Counted from the stretch's first letter, positions 50,589 to 59,284 are shown. The stretch: 64,000 nucleotides of DNA from an uncultured Sphingomonadales bacterium (GCA_903832325.1 CAILBC010000023.1:1-64000); one strand, 5' to 3'. Notes: a model not told the origin generated them from the letters alone. Made by a program: numbers and translations.

Positions 50589-50612
50589 GGCGTCGCGTGC
50601 GGCACCGTGCAC

Positions 50613-50667
50613 TGTCCTGCCGGCTTGACACACCGGGGCAAAGTCCGGGTGTAAATTCTCTTTGACG
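50613..50667. promoter_or_regulatory. PpsR/CrtJ-type boxes upstream of bchG
   Basis: TGTCCTGCCGGCTTGACA (50613-50630) fits TGT-N12-ACA exactly; TGTAAATTCTCTTTGACG (50650-50667) misses the last base. The gap is 19 bases. TTGACA/TTGACG at their right ends could serve as -35 boxes; a TAGCTT 17 bases after the second is a poor -10. Confidence 0.6.
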
Positions 50668-50696
50668 CCTGCAAGTGTCCGGCATAGCTTTCGATC

Positions 50697-51605
50697 ATGG
50701 CTATTACGGGCACCACCAGACTCGCGACACCGCTGCCGGCACCGCGCGATGTGCTCGAACTGCTGAAACCGGTCACCTGGTTTCCACCGATATGGGCGTT
50801 CATGTGCGGCGTGGTGTCTTCGGGCGTGCCGATTGCCAGCCGCTGGCCCTTTCTGATCGCCGGAATTGCGCTGACCGGGCCCCTGGTCTGCGGCACAAGC
50901 CAGGCGGTGAACGATTGGTACGATCGCCATGTCGATGCCATCAACGAACCTGGCCGCCCGATCCCGTCGGGCCGGATCGCCGGCCATTGGGGGCTGTGGA
51001 TCGCGCTGATCGGCACGGCGCTGTCGCTGCTGGTGGCCTGGACCACCGGGCCCTGGGTGCTGGGCGCGACTGCATTGGGGCTGATCTGCGCCTGGGGTTA
51101 CAGCGCGCCGCCGTTCCGGTTCAAAGTCAGCGGCATATGGGGCCCGGCGGTCGTGGCGCTGACGTATGAAGGGCTGACCTGGTTCACCGGCGCCAGCGTG
51201 ATGGCCGGCGCGTTGCCCGCGACCCGTGTGCTGATTGCACTGGCGCTGTACAGCTTTGGCGCGCACGGGATCATGACGCTGAACGATTTCAAGGCGGTGG
51301 AGGGCGATCGTGCAACCGGGCTGCGCTCGCTGCCGGTCGTGCTGGGCGTGGGCCCGGCGGCGCGCGTGGCCTGCGTGGTGATGGCCCTGCCGCAGATCGC
51401 GGTCGTCGCGCTGCTGGTGCAGTGGGACCACCGCCTGGTCGCGGGGATTGTCGGCCTGCTGCTGCTGGGTCAGATCGTGCTGATGCGCCGCCTGCTGAGC
51501 GACCCGCGCGCGCATACCCCGTGGTACAATGCCACCGGCACCACGCTGTATGTCTTTGGCATGCTGGCAACGGCGTTTGGCTTGGGCGGAGTGTCGGGCC
51601 TGTGA
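50697..51605 (+). CDS. bchG: Bacteriochlorophyll a synthase (geranylgeranyl/phytyl transferase)
   Basis: 302 aa. UbiA-type prenyltransferase with about eight spans. The first Asp-rich motif is in CGTSQAVNDWYDRHVDAINEPGRPIPSG and the second in GIMTLNDFKAVEGDRATGLRSLPV (each split by conserved spacing). It esterifies bacteriochlorophyllide a with a C20 alcohol in the membrane. Opens the bchG-MFS-bchP-tspO-orf89 unit. Its stop overlaps the GTG of the next gene within an 18-base repeat. Confidence 0.95.
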   Translation: MAITGTTRLATPLPAPRDVLELLKPVTWFPPIWAFMCGVVSSGVPIASRWPFLIAGIALTGPLVCGTSQAVNDWYDRHVDAINEPGRPIPSGRIAGHWGLWIALIGTALSLLVAWTTGPWVLGATALGLICAWGYSAPPFRFKVSGIWGPAVVALTYEGLTWFTGASVMAGALPATRVLIALALYSFGAHGIMTLNDFKAVEGDRATGLRSLPVVLGVGPAARVACVVMALPQIAVVALLVQWDHRLVAGIVGLLLLGQIVLMRRLLSDPRAHTPWYNATGTTLYVFGMLATAFGLGGVSGL

Positions 51606-51673
51606 CTCTGAGAAATGGCGTGACTCCAGGAAATGGCGTGACTCTGAGAAATGGCGTGACTCTGCAAAATGCC
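51602..51673. repeat. 18-bp tandem repeat, four copies, on the bchG/MFS junction
   Basis: Four GTGACTCTGAGAAATGGC-type units (51602, 51620, 51638, 51656) and GTGAC of a fifth. The first contains the GTGA that is bchG stop and MFS start; each unit therefore also offers an in-frame GTG start for the MFS gene. Confidence 0.9.
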
Positions 51674-52993
51674 GTGACGCCGGGCCATCTCGGCTGGTTC
51701 GGCATAGTCCGGCTGGGCCTGGTGCAAAGCGCCATCGGCGCGATCGTGATGCTGGCGACATCGCTGCTCAACCGCGTGATGGTCGTCGAATATGCCCTGC
51801 CTGCCGCGCTGCCGGCAGGTCTGGTCGCCTGGCATTACGCGGTGCAGGTGTCCCGCCCGATCTGGGGCCACGGTTCGGACCGGGGGCAGCGGCGGACGCC
51901 ATGGATCGTGCTGGGCATGGCGGCTCTGGCGCTGGGCGTAATGATGTCGGTGGCGGCGCTGGCGCTGTTGGCGGCGCATTCGCCCTGGGGCATGGCGCTG
52001 GCGATCCTGGCCTTTTCGATGATCGGCGCCGGCGTCGGGGCGGCGGGCACATCGCTGCTGGCGCTGCTGGCCACGCGCGTGGCGCCCGAACGGCGCGCGG
52101 CGGCGGCGGCGATGACCTGGATCATGATGATTGCCGGCATCGTCATTACCGCCGGTGTGGCCGGCGCGCTGATCGATCCGTTTTCGCTGCCGCGCCTCGC
52201 CCGGGTGATCTGCGGGGTTGCCGGTTGCGCCTTTCTGGTGGCCATGGCCGGCGTATGGGGTATCGAAGGTCGCGCCGTTTCGGCCCGGACAGTATCGGCC
52301 CTGGCCGCGCCGCACGCCCCGCGCCAAAGCTTTGGCGCGGCGCTGCGCGACATGATGGCCGACGATGATGCCCGGCGCTTTACCCTGTTCGTGTTCCTGT
52401 CGATGTTTGCCTATTCGATGCAGGAATTGATCCTGGAACCCTTTGCCGGGTTGCTGTTTGCCTATTCCCCCGGAGAATCGACGCGGCTGGCGGGGGTGTT
52501 GCACGCCGGGGTGCTCGCCGGGATGGTGGTTGTCGGCGTGGGCGGCAGCGTGCTCGGCCGGCGCAGCGCCGAAACCATGCGGTTGTGGATCGTCGCCGGC
52601 TGCATCGGTTCGGCCATCGCGCTTGCCGGGCTGGTGCTGGCGGCGCGCAGCGGGCCGGGCTGGCCGCTGGCTGCCAACATCGCGGCGCTGGGTATCGGCA
52701 ACGGGGTATTTGCCGTTGCGGCAATCGGCGCGATGATGGGCCTGGCCGGTGCAAATGGTGAAAACCGCGAAGGAATGCGCATGGGGGTATGGGGTGCGGC
52801 GCAAGCAATTGCCTTTGCCTGTGGCGGGCTGTTCGGTGCGGTCGGGCTCGATCTGGGCCGCGCCCTGATCGGATCGACACCGATGACCTTCATGCTGGTG
52901 TTCGGCGCGCAGGGGCTGCTGTTCCTTGTCGCCGCATCGCTGGCGCTGCGCGCGGCGCCGGCGCCTGCGCCTTCGCGGCCATCGACCGTATGA
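51602..52993 (+). CDS. PucC-family MFS protein between bchG and bchP (ORF428-like)
   Basis: 463 aa from the GTG at 51602 that overlaps the bchG stop; GTGs at 51620, 51638, 51656 and 51674 are further in-frame options, all within or just after the tandem repeat (VTLRNG units). Twelve-span PucC/LhaA-family protein: SLLNRVMVVEYALPAALPAGLVAWHYAVQ, SRPIWGHGSDRGQRRTPWI, and MQELILEPFAGLLFAYSPGESTRLAG. Rhodobacter has a homologue (ORF428) at the same place; it may help move bacteriochlorophyll. ATGA overlap with bchP. Confidence 0.88.
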   Translation: MTLRNGVTPGNGVTLRNGVTLQNAVTPGHLGWFGIVRLGLVQSAIGAIVMLATSLLNRVMVVEYALPAALPAGLVAWHYAVQVSRPIWGHGSDRGQRRTPWIVLGMAALALGVMMSVAALALLAAHSPWGMALAILAFSMIGAGVGAAGTSLLALLATRVAPERRAAAAAMTWIMMIAGIVITAGVAGALIDPFSLPRLARVICGVAGCAFLVAMAGVWGIEGRAVSARTVSALAAPHAPRQSFGAALRDMMADDDARRFTLFVFLSMFAYSMQELILEPFAGLLFAYSPGESTRLAGVLHAGVLAGMVVVGVGGSVLGRRSAETMRLWIVAGCIGSAIALAGLVLAARSGPGWPLAANIAALGIGNGVFAVAAIGAMMGLAGANGENREGMRMGVWGAAQAIAFACGGLFGAVGLDLGRALIGSTPMTFMLVFGAQGLLFLVAASLALRAAPAPAPSRPSTV

Positions 52994-54192
52994 ATGATCG
53001 GGCAGACTGTGTCGTGGTTGGCGGGGGTCCGGCCGGGGCCACCGCGGCAACCGACCTCGCCAATGCGGGATACCGCGTGGTCCTGCTGGACCGGGCCGGG
53101 CGGATCAAACCCTGCGGCGGCGCGATCCCGCCCCGGCTGATCCGCGATTTTGCGATTCCCGACCACCTGATCGTCGGACGCGTGCTGGCGGCGCGGATCA
53201 TCGGCCCTTCGGACCGGGCGGTCGACATGCCGGTAAACCAGCGCGACAGTGCCGGCTATGTCGGCATGGTCGATCGCGACACGTTTGACGAATGGCTGCG
53301 CGAACGTGCGGCCGGCGCCCGGGCAGAACGCCGCACCGGCCGGTTCGACCGGATCGAGCGCGATGACCGCGGCGATGCCGTGGTGGTCTATACCGGCGCC
53401 GATGATGGCGCCGAACACCGCATCCCCACCCGCTGCGTGATCGGCGCCGATGGCGCACGATCGCGCGTGGCGCGGGCCACGCTGAAAGGCGCAGACCAGA
53501 TGCCCTGCGTGTTTGCCTATCACGAAGTGATCCGGTCTCCGCGCAAATCGGACGCAACCTTTGACCGCAGCCGCTGCGACGTGTTCTATCAGGAGGCGCT
53601 GTCGCCGGATTTCTATGCCTGGATTTTTCCCCACGGCGATACCGCCAGCATCGGTGTCGGCAGCGCGCAAAAGGGTTTCCGCCTGCGCGATGCCGTGCGC
53701 CGGCTGCGCACGCGTGAGGCGCTGGGCGGGTGCGAGACGATCCGTTCCGAAGGCGCGCCGATTCCGCTGCGCCCGTTGCGCAAATGGGACAATGGCCGTG
53801 ATGTGCTGGTGACCGGCGATGCCGCCGGGGTGGTTGCCCCGGCATCAGGCGAAGGGATCTATTACGCGATGGTTTCCGGGCGCGAGGCGGCACGCGCGGT
53901 CGGCAGATTCCTGACCACCGGCAACGCCCGCGAACTGGCCAAAGCGCGCCGGCGGTTCATGTGGGCGCATGGCCAGGTGTTCTGGGTTCTGGGGATCATG
54001 CAGCACTTCTGGTATTGCAACGATCGGCGCCGCGAACGCTTTGTGGCAATGTGCGAGGATCGCGATGTGCAGAACATGATCTGGCCGGCCTATATGAACA
54101 AGCAACTCGTCTATTCCAGCCCGCTGGCCTATTTGCGCATTTTTGTGAAAGATATGCGCCACTTGCTGCAAACCGCGGGGGCCGGTCGATGA
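52990..54192 (+). CDS. bchP: Geranylgeranyl diphosphate/bacteriochlorophyll reductase
   Basis: 400 aa from the ATG at 52990 overlapping the previous stop. FAD-dependent: CVVVGGGPAGATAATDLANAGYRVVLLDRAG is the dinucleotide fold, KPCGGAIPPRLI is the family signature and VTGDAAGVVAPASGEGIYYAMVSGREAA the second FAD motif. It reduces three double bonds of the geranylgeranyl tail to phytyl. Overlaps tspO copy 2. Confidence 0.95.
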   Translation: MNDRADCVVVGGGPAGATAATDLANAGYRVVLLDRAGRIKPCGGAIPPRLIRDFAIPDHLIVGRVLAARIIGPSDRAVDMPVNQRDSAGYVGMVDRDTFDEWLRERAAGARAERRTGRFDRIERDDRGDAVVVYTGADDGAEHRIPTRCVIGADGARSRVARATLKGADQMPCVFAYHEVIRSPRKSDATFDRSRCDVFYQEALSPDFYAWIFPHGDTASIGVGSAQKGFRLRDAVRRLRTREALGGCETIRSEGAPIPLRPLRKWDNGRDVLVTGDAAGVVAPASGEGIYYAMVSGREAARAVGRFLTTGNARELAKARRRFMWAHGQVFWVLGIMQHFWYCNDRRRERFVAMCEDRDVQNMIWPAYMNKQLVYSSPLAYLRIFVKDMRHLLQTAGAGR

Positions 54193-54671
54193 GCCGCGCC
54201 GCGCTCTTTCCGATCATCATCGCCTGCCTGATGGCATCGATGGTTGCCGTGATGGGTGCCACGGCGACCAGCATCGGCCCGTGGTATCACGCCCTGGTCC
54301 AGCCGCGCTGGGCCCCGCCCGATGCGGCCTATGGCGTGGCGTGGATCACGATTTACGCCTTTACCGCGCTGGCCGGGGTGAACGGCTGGCTGGCCGCGCC
54401 AACCTGGCGCGAACGCGAATGGCTGCTGGGCCTGTTTGCGCTGAACGGCTTTCTCAACATCGCGTGGAGCATGCTGTTCTTTCAGTTTCACCGGCCCGAC
54501 TGGTCAGAAGTGGAAGCGATCGTGCTGTGGATTTCGGTCCTGGCGCTAATCATCACGATCTGGCGCCGATCGATGACGGGCGCGATCCTGCTGGTGCCCT
54601 ATCTGCTGTGGATCACTTTCGCCGGCTGGCTCAACATGGCGATCGTGCGCTTGAACGGGCCATTTTCCTGA
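54189..54671 (+). CDS. tspO: TspO/MBR-family membrane protein (CrtK-like), copy 2
   Basis: 160 aa; the ATG overlaps the bchP stop. Five spans with GPWYHALVQPRWAPPDAAYG, GFLNIAWSMLFFQFHRPDW and VPYLLWITFAGWLNMAI. Similar in kind to the gene at 16064 but clearly a distinct sequence, so these are diverged paralogues. Position after bchP matches an idi or tspO place in other clusters. Role as for copy 1: tetrapyrrole binding, oxygen-linked control. Confidence 0.9.
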   Translation: MSRAALFPIIIACLMASMVAVMGATATSIGPWYHALVQPRWAPPDAAYGVAWITIYAFTALAGVNGWLAAPTWREREWLLGLFALNGFLNIAWSMLFFQFHRPDWSEVEAIVLWISVLALIITIWRRSMTGAILLVPYLLWITFAGWLNMAIVRLNGPFS

Positions 54672-54679
54672 CCGCCACG

Positions 54680-54949
54680 ATGGATTCGCTCATGATCTGG
54701 CTGTTTGCCAGCGGCCACGCGATCGATATCGTGCTGGCGGTGATAGGCATCGAGGCGGTGTGGCTGATGGCCCGTGCGCACTGGCCTGCGCGCCGCGCGC
54801 TGCTGTGCCTGGCGCCGGGCGCGCTGATGCTGCTGGCCCTGCGCGCCGCGCTGACCGGGCTGGACTGGCGCTGGATCGCGGTGCTGCTGCTGCTGTCGTT
54901 TCCGGTGAACCTGGCCGACCTGGCGCAGCGCACGCGCGACATGCGATAA
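54680..54949 (+). CDS. Small membrane protein at the end of the bchG operon (orf89)
   Basis: 89 aa from the ATG at 54680 (54692 also possible), 8 bases after tspO. Three hydrophobic segments: WLFASGHAIDIVLAVIGIEAVWLM, LLCLAPGALMLLALRAAL and WIAVLLLLSFPVNLADLA, ending in basic RTRDMR. No family named, but the pattern and its immediate placement before a strong terminator support a real gene. Confidence 0.65.
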   Translation: MDSLMIWLFASGHAIDIVLAVIGIEAVWLMARAHWPARRALLCLAPGALMLLALRAALTGLDWRWIAVLLLLSFPVNLADLAQRTRDMR

Positions 54950-54953
54950 CACA

Positions 54954-54983
54954 AACGCCCGGTGGCACGGGCCACCGGGCGTT
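54954..54983. terminator. Terminator closing the photosynthesis cluster
   Basis: AACGCCCGGTGGC and GCCACCGGGCGTT are perfect 13-base arms around ACGG, extended by ACA/TTGTTGTG. It lies between the convergent orf89 and cytochrome c genes and can serve both. Confidence 0.75.
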
Positions 54984-55025
54984 GTTGTGCGCATGCGGCA
55001 GGTCACCCCTGCCGGATCGCAATGA

Positions 55026-55580
55026 TCAGCTATTGGCCTTCAGATAGGCAATCACGTCCGCACGCTTCTGCGGATCGCTCCAGCCGGGGAAGCTCATCTT
55101 TGTGCCGGGCACGACGCGCTGCGGATTTTCCAGATACTGGAACAGCTTGGCTTCGCTCCAGGTGATGCCGCTGGTCTTGTTGGCCGACGAATAGGTGAAC
55201 CCGGCAATCGATCCGGCCGCGCGGCCGACCACACCGTGCAGCGACGGGCCGATCTTGTTCACGCCCGCATCGATCGCGTGGCAGGTCTGGCAGGTGGCAA
55301 AGGCAGCCTTGCCCTTGGTGGCATCACCGGTGAACGCGGCGAACTTTGCCCCGCTGATGGTGTCGGTGTTGTCTGCAGCCGGCGCCTTGGCGGCAGGGGC
55401 CGCGGCGGGCGCAGCCGCATCGGCGGTTTGCGCGGCGGCCGTGGTGGTGGTGGCAGCGGGCGCGGTGTCCGCGGTATCGGCAGTATCACTCTTCTTGGAA
55501 CAGGCCGCCAGTGCAAGGCCGGACACCGCCAGGCACAACACCAGTCCGCCAAACCGAACTTTCGATCCAGATTGCGTCAT
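55026..55580 (-). CDS. Lipoprotein class I cytochrome c
   Basis: 184 aa. Lipobox LALAAC (Cys27), then an Ala/Pro/Thr-rich tether of ~45 residues with DTA repeats, then a cytochrome c2-like domain: haem site CQTCH (97-101), GPSLHGVVGRAAGSIAGFTYS and the Met ligand in VVPGTKMSFPGW. A membrane-tethered c2-type cytochrome could carry electrons from the bc1 complex to PufC, as CycY does in Rhodobacter; next to the cluster this is likely but not shown. A promoter-like pair with a palindrome lies upstream. Confidence 0.88.
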   Translation of the reverse strand: MTQSGSKVRFGGLVLCLAVSGLALAACSKKSDTADTADTAPAATTTTAAAQTADAAAPAAAPAAKAPAADNTDTISGAKFAAFTGDATKGKAAFATCQTCHAIDAGVNKIGPSLHGVVGRAAGSIAGFTYSSANKTSGITWSEAKLFQYLENPQRVVPGTKMSFPGWSDPQKRADVIAYLKANS

Positions 55581-55619
55581 CTCGTTCTCTCCACTGAGGG
55601 CCTTTTTCCGAGGCCATCG

Positions 55620-55658
55620 TTATCACCATGTCGGGATGGCTTGTCCAACACTTGTTGG
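55620..55658 (-). promoter_or_regulatory. Candidate promoter and palindromic site of the cytochrome c gene
   Basis: Minus strand TTGGAC (55643-55648), 17 bases, TGATAA (55620-55625). CCAACACTTGTTGG at 55645-55658 is a 14-base palindrome over the -35. It does not fit TGT-N12-ACA. Confidence 0.4.
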
Positions 55659-55817
55659 GACCCACCCATCCCCGCGATGCATCATCTCCCCGCATTGCTG
55701 CGGCGATACACGCCTGCAAGTATTGCGCTGTCAAGCCCCCGACCAGATGACGAAACGGGCAATTGCCTCACCAGCCCCGGCCCAGGTCAAGCCCGGGCAG
55801 GGGCCGGTGGGCCGGTG

Positions 55818-56387
55818 TCAAAGCGTGGCCAGCAGCGTTTCGCGCTCTGAGTTGGTCGGCACGGCATTCGAATTGCCGGCCGAAAAGCTTTTGCCGCGGG
55901 GCCGGCCAAGCGGCTTTTCCAGATCGGCAAGCTGCGCGAACACCGCGGGAAACAGGTGGTCCATCGCGCCGACCCGATATGACAGGCCGCTGACGGCATA
56001 TGCAAACAACGTCCGTTCGACGGTCTTGCCCGTCAACTTGGGCGCACCCCAGCCGATCTTTGGCGATACCGCGATCTTGTCGACGCTCGGCACGACAAAC
56101 ACGTGGAACGTGCCACGGGTCACGCCTTTCGATCCGGTAACGTCGAAATGCACTTTGCTGTCGCGCTGGTGGATGCCCTTGGTGATTGTCACCGTGCCCG
56201 ATTTGAACGATTCGGCCAGATCGATAAAGCATTGCGGCGTGCCCGGGGGCAGCGGATCAGTGGTGAACAGGCCGGGGATCGTGCCGGCCAGCGCGATCAT
56301 CTCGTCCTTGCTCAGGCTGCTTTCATGGTTGTCCCATTTGCCATTGTTGGCAGTGCCCTGCCAGGTGTCGGCACACACGATCGCCAT
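55818..56387 (-). CDS. Protein of unknown function (189 aa)
   Basis: 189 aa from the ATG at 56385-56387 with GGGAG 9 bases upstream. No signal peptide or membrane span. Composition and pattern suggest a soluble mixed alpha/beta protein: MAIVCADTWQGTANNGKWDNHESS at the start (split by conserved-looking Gly/Asn), FIDLAESFKSGTVTITKGIHQ, HFDVTGSKGVTRGTFHVFVVPSV in the middle and a C-terminal NSERETLLATL. I do not recognise a family. It lies alone between the cytochrome c and lyase genes, all on the minus strand, with spacers of 237 and 170 bases. Confidence 0.65.
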   Translation of the reverse strand: MAIVCADTWQGTANNGKWDNHESSLSKDEMIALAGTIPGLFTTDPLPPGTPQCFIDLAESFKSGTVTITKGIHQRDSKVHFDVTGSKGVTRGTFHVFVVPSVDKIAVSPKIGWGAPKLTGKTVERTLFAYAVSGLSYRVGAMDHLFPAVFAQLADLEKPLGRPRGKSFSAGNSNAVPTNSERETLLATL

Positions 56388-56557
56388 ATCGGTTTCTCCC
56401 GCCGTCGCCCGGACGATTCGGTCCGGCCCCGGCCTTCCGCGCGTTGGGGCCACAGGCTATCACGAGAGCCGGCACCATCAAAACCGGGTTTGCGCCTGTT
56501 GCACCGATCCTGCCAGACAAACGTGCAAAGCGTGGAACCCATCGCGCTTCGTGACGA

Positions 56558-57523
56558 TCAGGCGCCGCGCGCGGCAATCGCGGCGGCGCGCGCGATCAAC
56601 GCCGCGGCCATGTCGCGGTGCAAAATCTCGGCCATCTTGCCATCGACTTTCAGCGCGCCTTTGCCGGCGTTGGCCGGGTCGGCAAAGGCAGCGACGATGG
56701 CCTGCGCCTCGGCCAGCGCGGCCGGATCGGGGGCAAACACGCGGTTGGCAATCGTGATCTGCGATGGATGGATCAGCGTCTTTCCACCAAAGCCCAGATC
56801 GCGCGCCTGCACGCATTCCGCCTCCAGCCGGGCGGGATCGTCGATCGCGTTGCACACGCCATCGAGCAGGATCAGCCCCCTGCCCCCGCCCGTGCCCGCG
56901 CCCCCGCCCCCGCCCGTGCCCCCGCCCGTGCCCGCATGGCCCGCCCCGCGCGCCGCCAGCATGACCTGCACCAGCACCGGCACAAAGGCGGCGCGGCCCG
57001 GCGCCTGGACCATGCCGGTATCCTTTGCCAGATCGTTGAGCCCCAGCATGAACCCGGCGAGCCGCGTGGTCCGCGCCATGGCGGCAATCCGTTCGATCGC
57101 CAGCACCGCGCGCGGGGTTTCGATCATCACCCACAGCGCCACGTGCGGCGCATAGCCTGCGGCATCCATCGCCGCCGACAGCGCGGCCACATCGGCCTCT
57201 CCCGCGATCTTTGGCGCGAGCACCACATCAACCGGCGCGGCCGCCAGCGCAGCCAGATCATCGGCGCCCCACGGCGTGTCATGCCCGTTGATCCGCGCGA
57301 TCAGCCGGCGATGGCCAAACCCGCCGGCGCGCGCCTCTGCCACCAGCGCCGCGCGCGCGGTGGCCTTTGCCTCGGGCGCGACGGCGTCTTCCAGATCGAG
57401 CGCCACGGCATCGCAGGGCAGATCCCGCGCCTTGGCCATGGCGCGCGGGTTTGATGCGGGCATATAGAGCACCGAGCGCAAGGGCGCATCTGCGGCAGGC
57501 GCAGTGGGGTGGGCGGGGGTCAT
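56558..57523 (-). CDS. HpcH/HpaI-type CoA-ester lyase (CitE/malyl-CoA-lyase-like)
   Basis: 321 aa. TIM-barrel features of the CitE group: RSVLYMPASNPRAMAKA, DAVALDLEDAVAPEAK (Glu/Asp metal site), RINGHDTPWGADDL, WVMIETPRAVLAIERIA, GLNDLAKDTG and GFGGKTLIHPSQI. Relatives cleave malyl-CoA, citramalyl-CoA or related esters; substrate not defined here. A Gly-rich insert (GTGGGTGGGGGAGTGGG, from GC-only tandem repeats at 56876-56938) stands in the loop before LILLDGVCNAIDDP and is abnormal for the family. Shares four bases with the upstream MFS gene. Confidence 0.83.
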   Translation of the reverse strand: MTPAHPTAPAADAPLRSVLYMPASNPRAMAKARDLPCDAVALDLEDAVAPEAKATARAALVAEARAGGFGHRRLIARINGHDTPWGADDLAALAAAPVDVVLAPKIAGEADVAALSAAMDAAGYAPHVALWVMIETPRAVLAIERIAAMARTTRLAGFMLGLNDLAKDTGMVQAPGRAAFVPVLVQVMLAARGAGHAGTGGGTGGGGGAGTGGGRGLILLDGVCNAIDDPARLEAECVQARDLGFGGKTLIHPSQITIANRVFAPDPAALAEAQAIVAAFADPANAGKGALKVDGKMAEILHRDMAAALIARAAAIAARGA

Positions 57524-58797
57524 GTCAGGCGGTCTCCCACGGGTTCAATTCGTCCTTCGGCACGCGCGGGCATCGGCGCAACCAGCCGCAAGATCAGCGT
57601 TGCCGCCAGCCACAGTGCCGACAGGCGCAGGCTGGTAACCAGCCCCAGCCGATCGGCCAGCCCGCCCCACACCCAGGCGCCCAGCGCCATGCCACCAAAC
57701 GACACCGCCTGATAGATCGACAGGCACCGCGCCAATATCACCTCGGGCGATCGCAGTTGCATCGCCACATTCAGGCTGGTCATCGTCGCCACCCAGCCCG
57801 ATCCGGCAATCAGCGCGGCAAGCATCCCAGGCGCCAGCCCGTGCACCGATGACAGCAGCATTTGCGCCGCAACGAACACCGCGGTGCTGATGCTGACCAC
57901 GTTTTCGCTGCCGATGCGGCGGCGGATGCGGCTGACCACCAGCGCGCTGAGCACCGATCCAAACCCGAACGCGCCGACCACCAGGCCATAACCGACCTGA
58001 TCACCGTGCAATGGCCCGCGCACCACCACCGGCAGCAACGCCTGAAACCCCGCGGCGCCAAACCCGAACAGCGCGCCGCGCAGCAGCACGCGGGCGATCG
58101 GGCTGGACCCCAGGCAAAACCGCAGCCCGGCCATGATCGCCGGGCCGATCGGCTGGCGCACTTGCGGCGTGATCACCGGATGCCAGCGCGCCAGCACCAC
58201 GATCATCGCCAGATAGCTGACCGCATTCAGCGCAAAGGCCAGGTTCACGCTCCACAGCGAAATCACCAGCCCGCCCAATGCCGGGCCCAGGCTGCGCGCC
58301 AGATTGAACGCGATGGCATTGATCGCGATGGCCTGCGGCAAATCGGCGCGATCGACCTGCAACCGCACCGATGCCTGCCACGCCGGCCCGTTCAGCGCGG
58401 TGCCCATGCCCACCATCAGCGTCAGCAGCAGCAGCGACCACGGCGTGATCACCCCGGCATAGCCCAGCACCGACAGCACCGCCGACACCACCAGCATGAA
58501 CGATTGCGCCCACAGCATGACCAGCCGCCGATCGTGATTATCGGCAACCGCCCCGGCAAACACCCCCAGCAGCAGAATCGGGATCGTGCTCGATGCCTGG
58601 ACCAGCGCGACCAGCAGGTGGCGGCTGGTCAGCTCGGTCATCAGCCAGGCGGCAGCAACGGCCTGCATGACCGAGCCAATGCTGGAAAACAGATTGGCGC
58701 TCCAGATCGCACGGAACACCGGATAACCGAACGGAGCCAGAGAGCCACCGGCGCGGCGCGGCGCCGCATCGGCCACGATATCCCCGCTCCAGGCCAT
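57520..58797 (-). CDS. MFS transporter, EntS/MFS_3-type
   Basis: 425 aa, twelve spans. FGYPVFRAIWSANLFSSIGSVMQAVAAAWLMTEL at the start, GVFAGAVADNHDRRLVMLWAQ (the loop 2-3 motif) and PQAIAINAIAFNLARSLGPALGGLV mark the MFS_3 group, which includes siderophore exporters and many uncharacterised members. Co-transcribed with the CitE-like lyase (ATGA overlap), which may mean export or import of an organic acid; this is only inferred. Confidence 0.85.
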   Translation of the reverse strand: MAWSGDIVADAAPRRAGGSLAPFGYPVFRAIWSANLFSSIGSVMQAVAAAWLMTELTSRHLLVALVQASSTIPILLLGVFAGAVADNHDRRLVMLWAQSFMLVVSAVLSVLGYAGVITPWSLLLLTLMVGMGTALNGPAWQASVRLQVDRADLPQAIAINAIAFNLARSLGPALGGLVISLWSVNLAFALNAVSYLAMIVVLARWHPVITPQVRQPIGPAIMAGLRFCLGSSPIARVLLRGALFGFGAAGFQALLPVVVRGPLHGDQVGYGLVVGAFGFGSVLSALVVSRIRRRIGSENVVSISTAVFVAAQMLLSSVHGLAPGMLAALIAGSGWVATMTSLNVAMQLRSPEVILARCLSIYQAVSFGGMALGAWVWGGLADRLGLVTSLRLSALWLAATLILRLVAPMPARAEGRIEPVGDRLT

Positions 58798-58813
58798 TAC
58801 ACCAGCCCGCGCA

Positions 58814-59284
58814 TCACAGGATATAGCGCACCGCGATCGGCATCGTCACGTCGGCCGCTTCGACAGCAAAGCGCGCGGCGGCGAATTTGGGCGGGCCGAA
58901 ATTGATCGGCGCATTGCGCGAAAAGCCATAGCCTTCGGATGGAATGCCCAAAGTCTTGTCCAGCCGGCCATTGCCGTTCTGATCGTGGAACAGCGACACG
59001 GCATAGTTGCCCGGCACGACATGGCGAAACACCAGCACCGGGCCATTTTGCGCCGGCACGGTCAGCCGCAACGATTGCGGGTCCTTGTCACATTCGGGAA
59101 ACGTGGCGGCGCGCGTGGTAAGGCAGGCGCGGATCAGCCCGTGCGCGGCGCGCAGGCCCGAAATCACCACGGTAACCGAAACGCCGCCGGCCGGGTCCGG
59201 CACCGCATCGGCCCGGGCCATTGCCGGCGCCAGCAGCGCGCCGGCCATCACAGCCAGCCGGGCGCGAGTGGACATCATCATCAT
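58814..59284 (-). CDS. DUF2141 exported protein
   Basis: 156 aa starting at the first of four ATGs (59275-59284), ten bases after GGAG. Signal peptide MMMMSTRARLAVMAGALL...ARA. DUF2141 pattern: VTVVISGLRAAHGLIRACL, FRHVVPGNYAVSLFHDQNGNGRLD (a Ca-binding-like DxNGNGxxD loop) and GIPSEGYGFSRNAPINFGPPKF (in order). In sphingomonads such genes often lie with carotenoid-hydroxylase-like genes, as here. Function unknown. Overlaps the next gene by four bases. Confidence 0.83.
   Translation of the reverse strand: MMMMSTRARLAVMAGALLAPAMARADAVPDPAGGVSVTVVISGLRAAHGLIRACLTTRAATFPECDKDPQSLRLTVPAQNGPVLVFRHVVPGNYAVSLFHDQNGNGRLDKTLGIPSEGYGFSRNAPINFGPPKFAAARFAVEAADVTMPIAVRYIL

Noticed and set aside
56876..56938. 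CRISPR-like or regulatory repeat array
   Set aside because: Simple GC-only repeats inside a coding frame, no spacers; the same holds for the other 12-18 bp tandem repeats.
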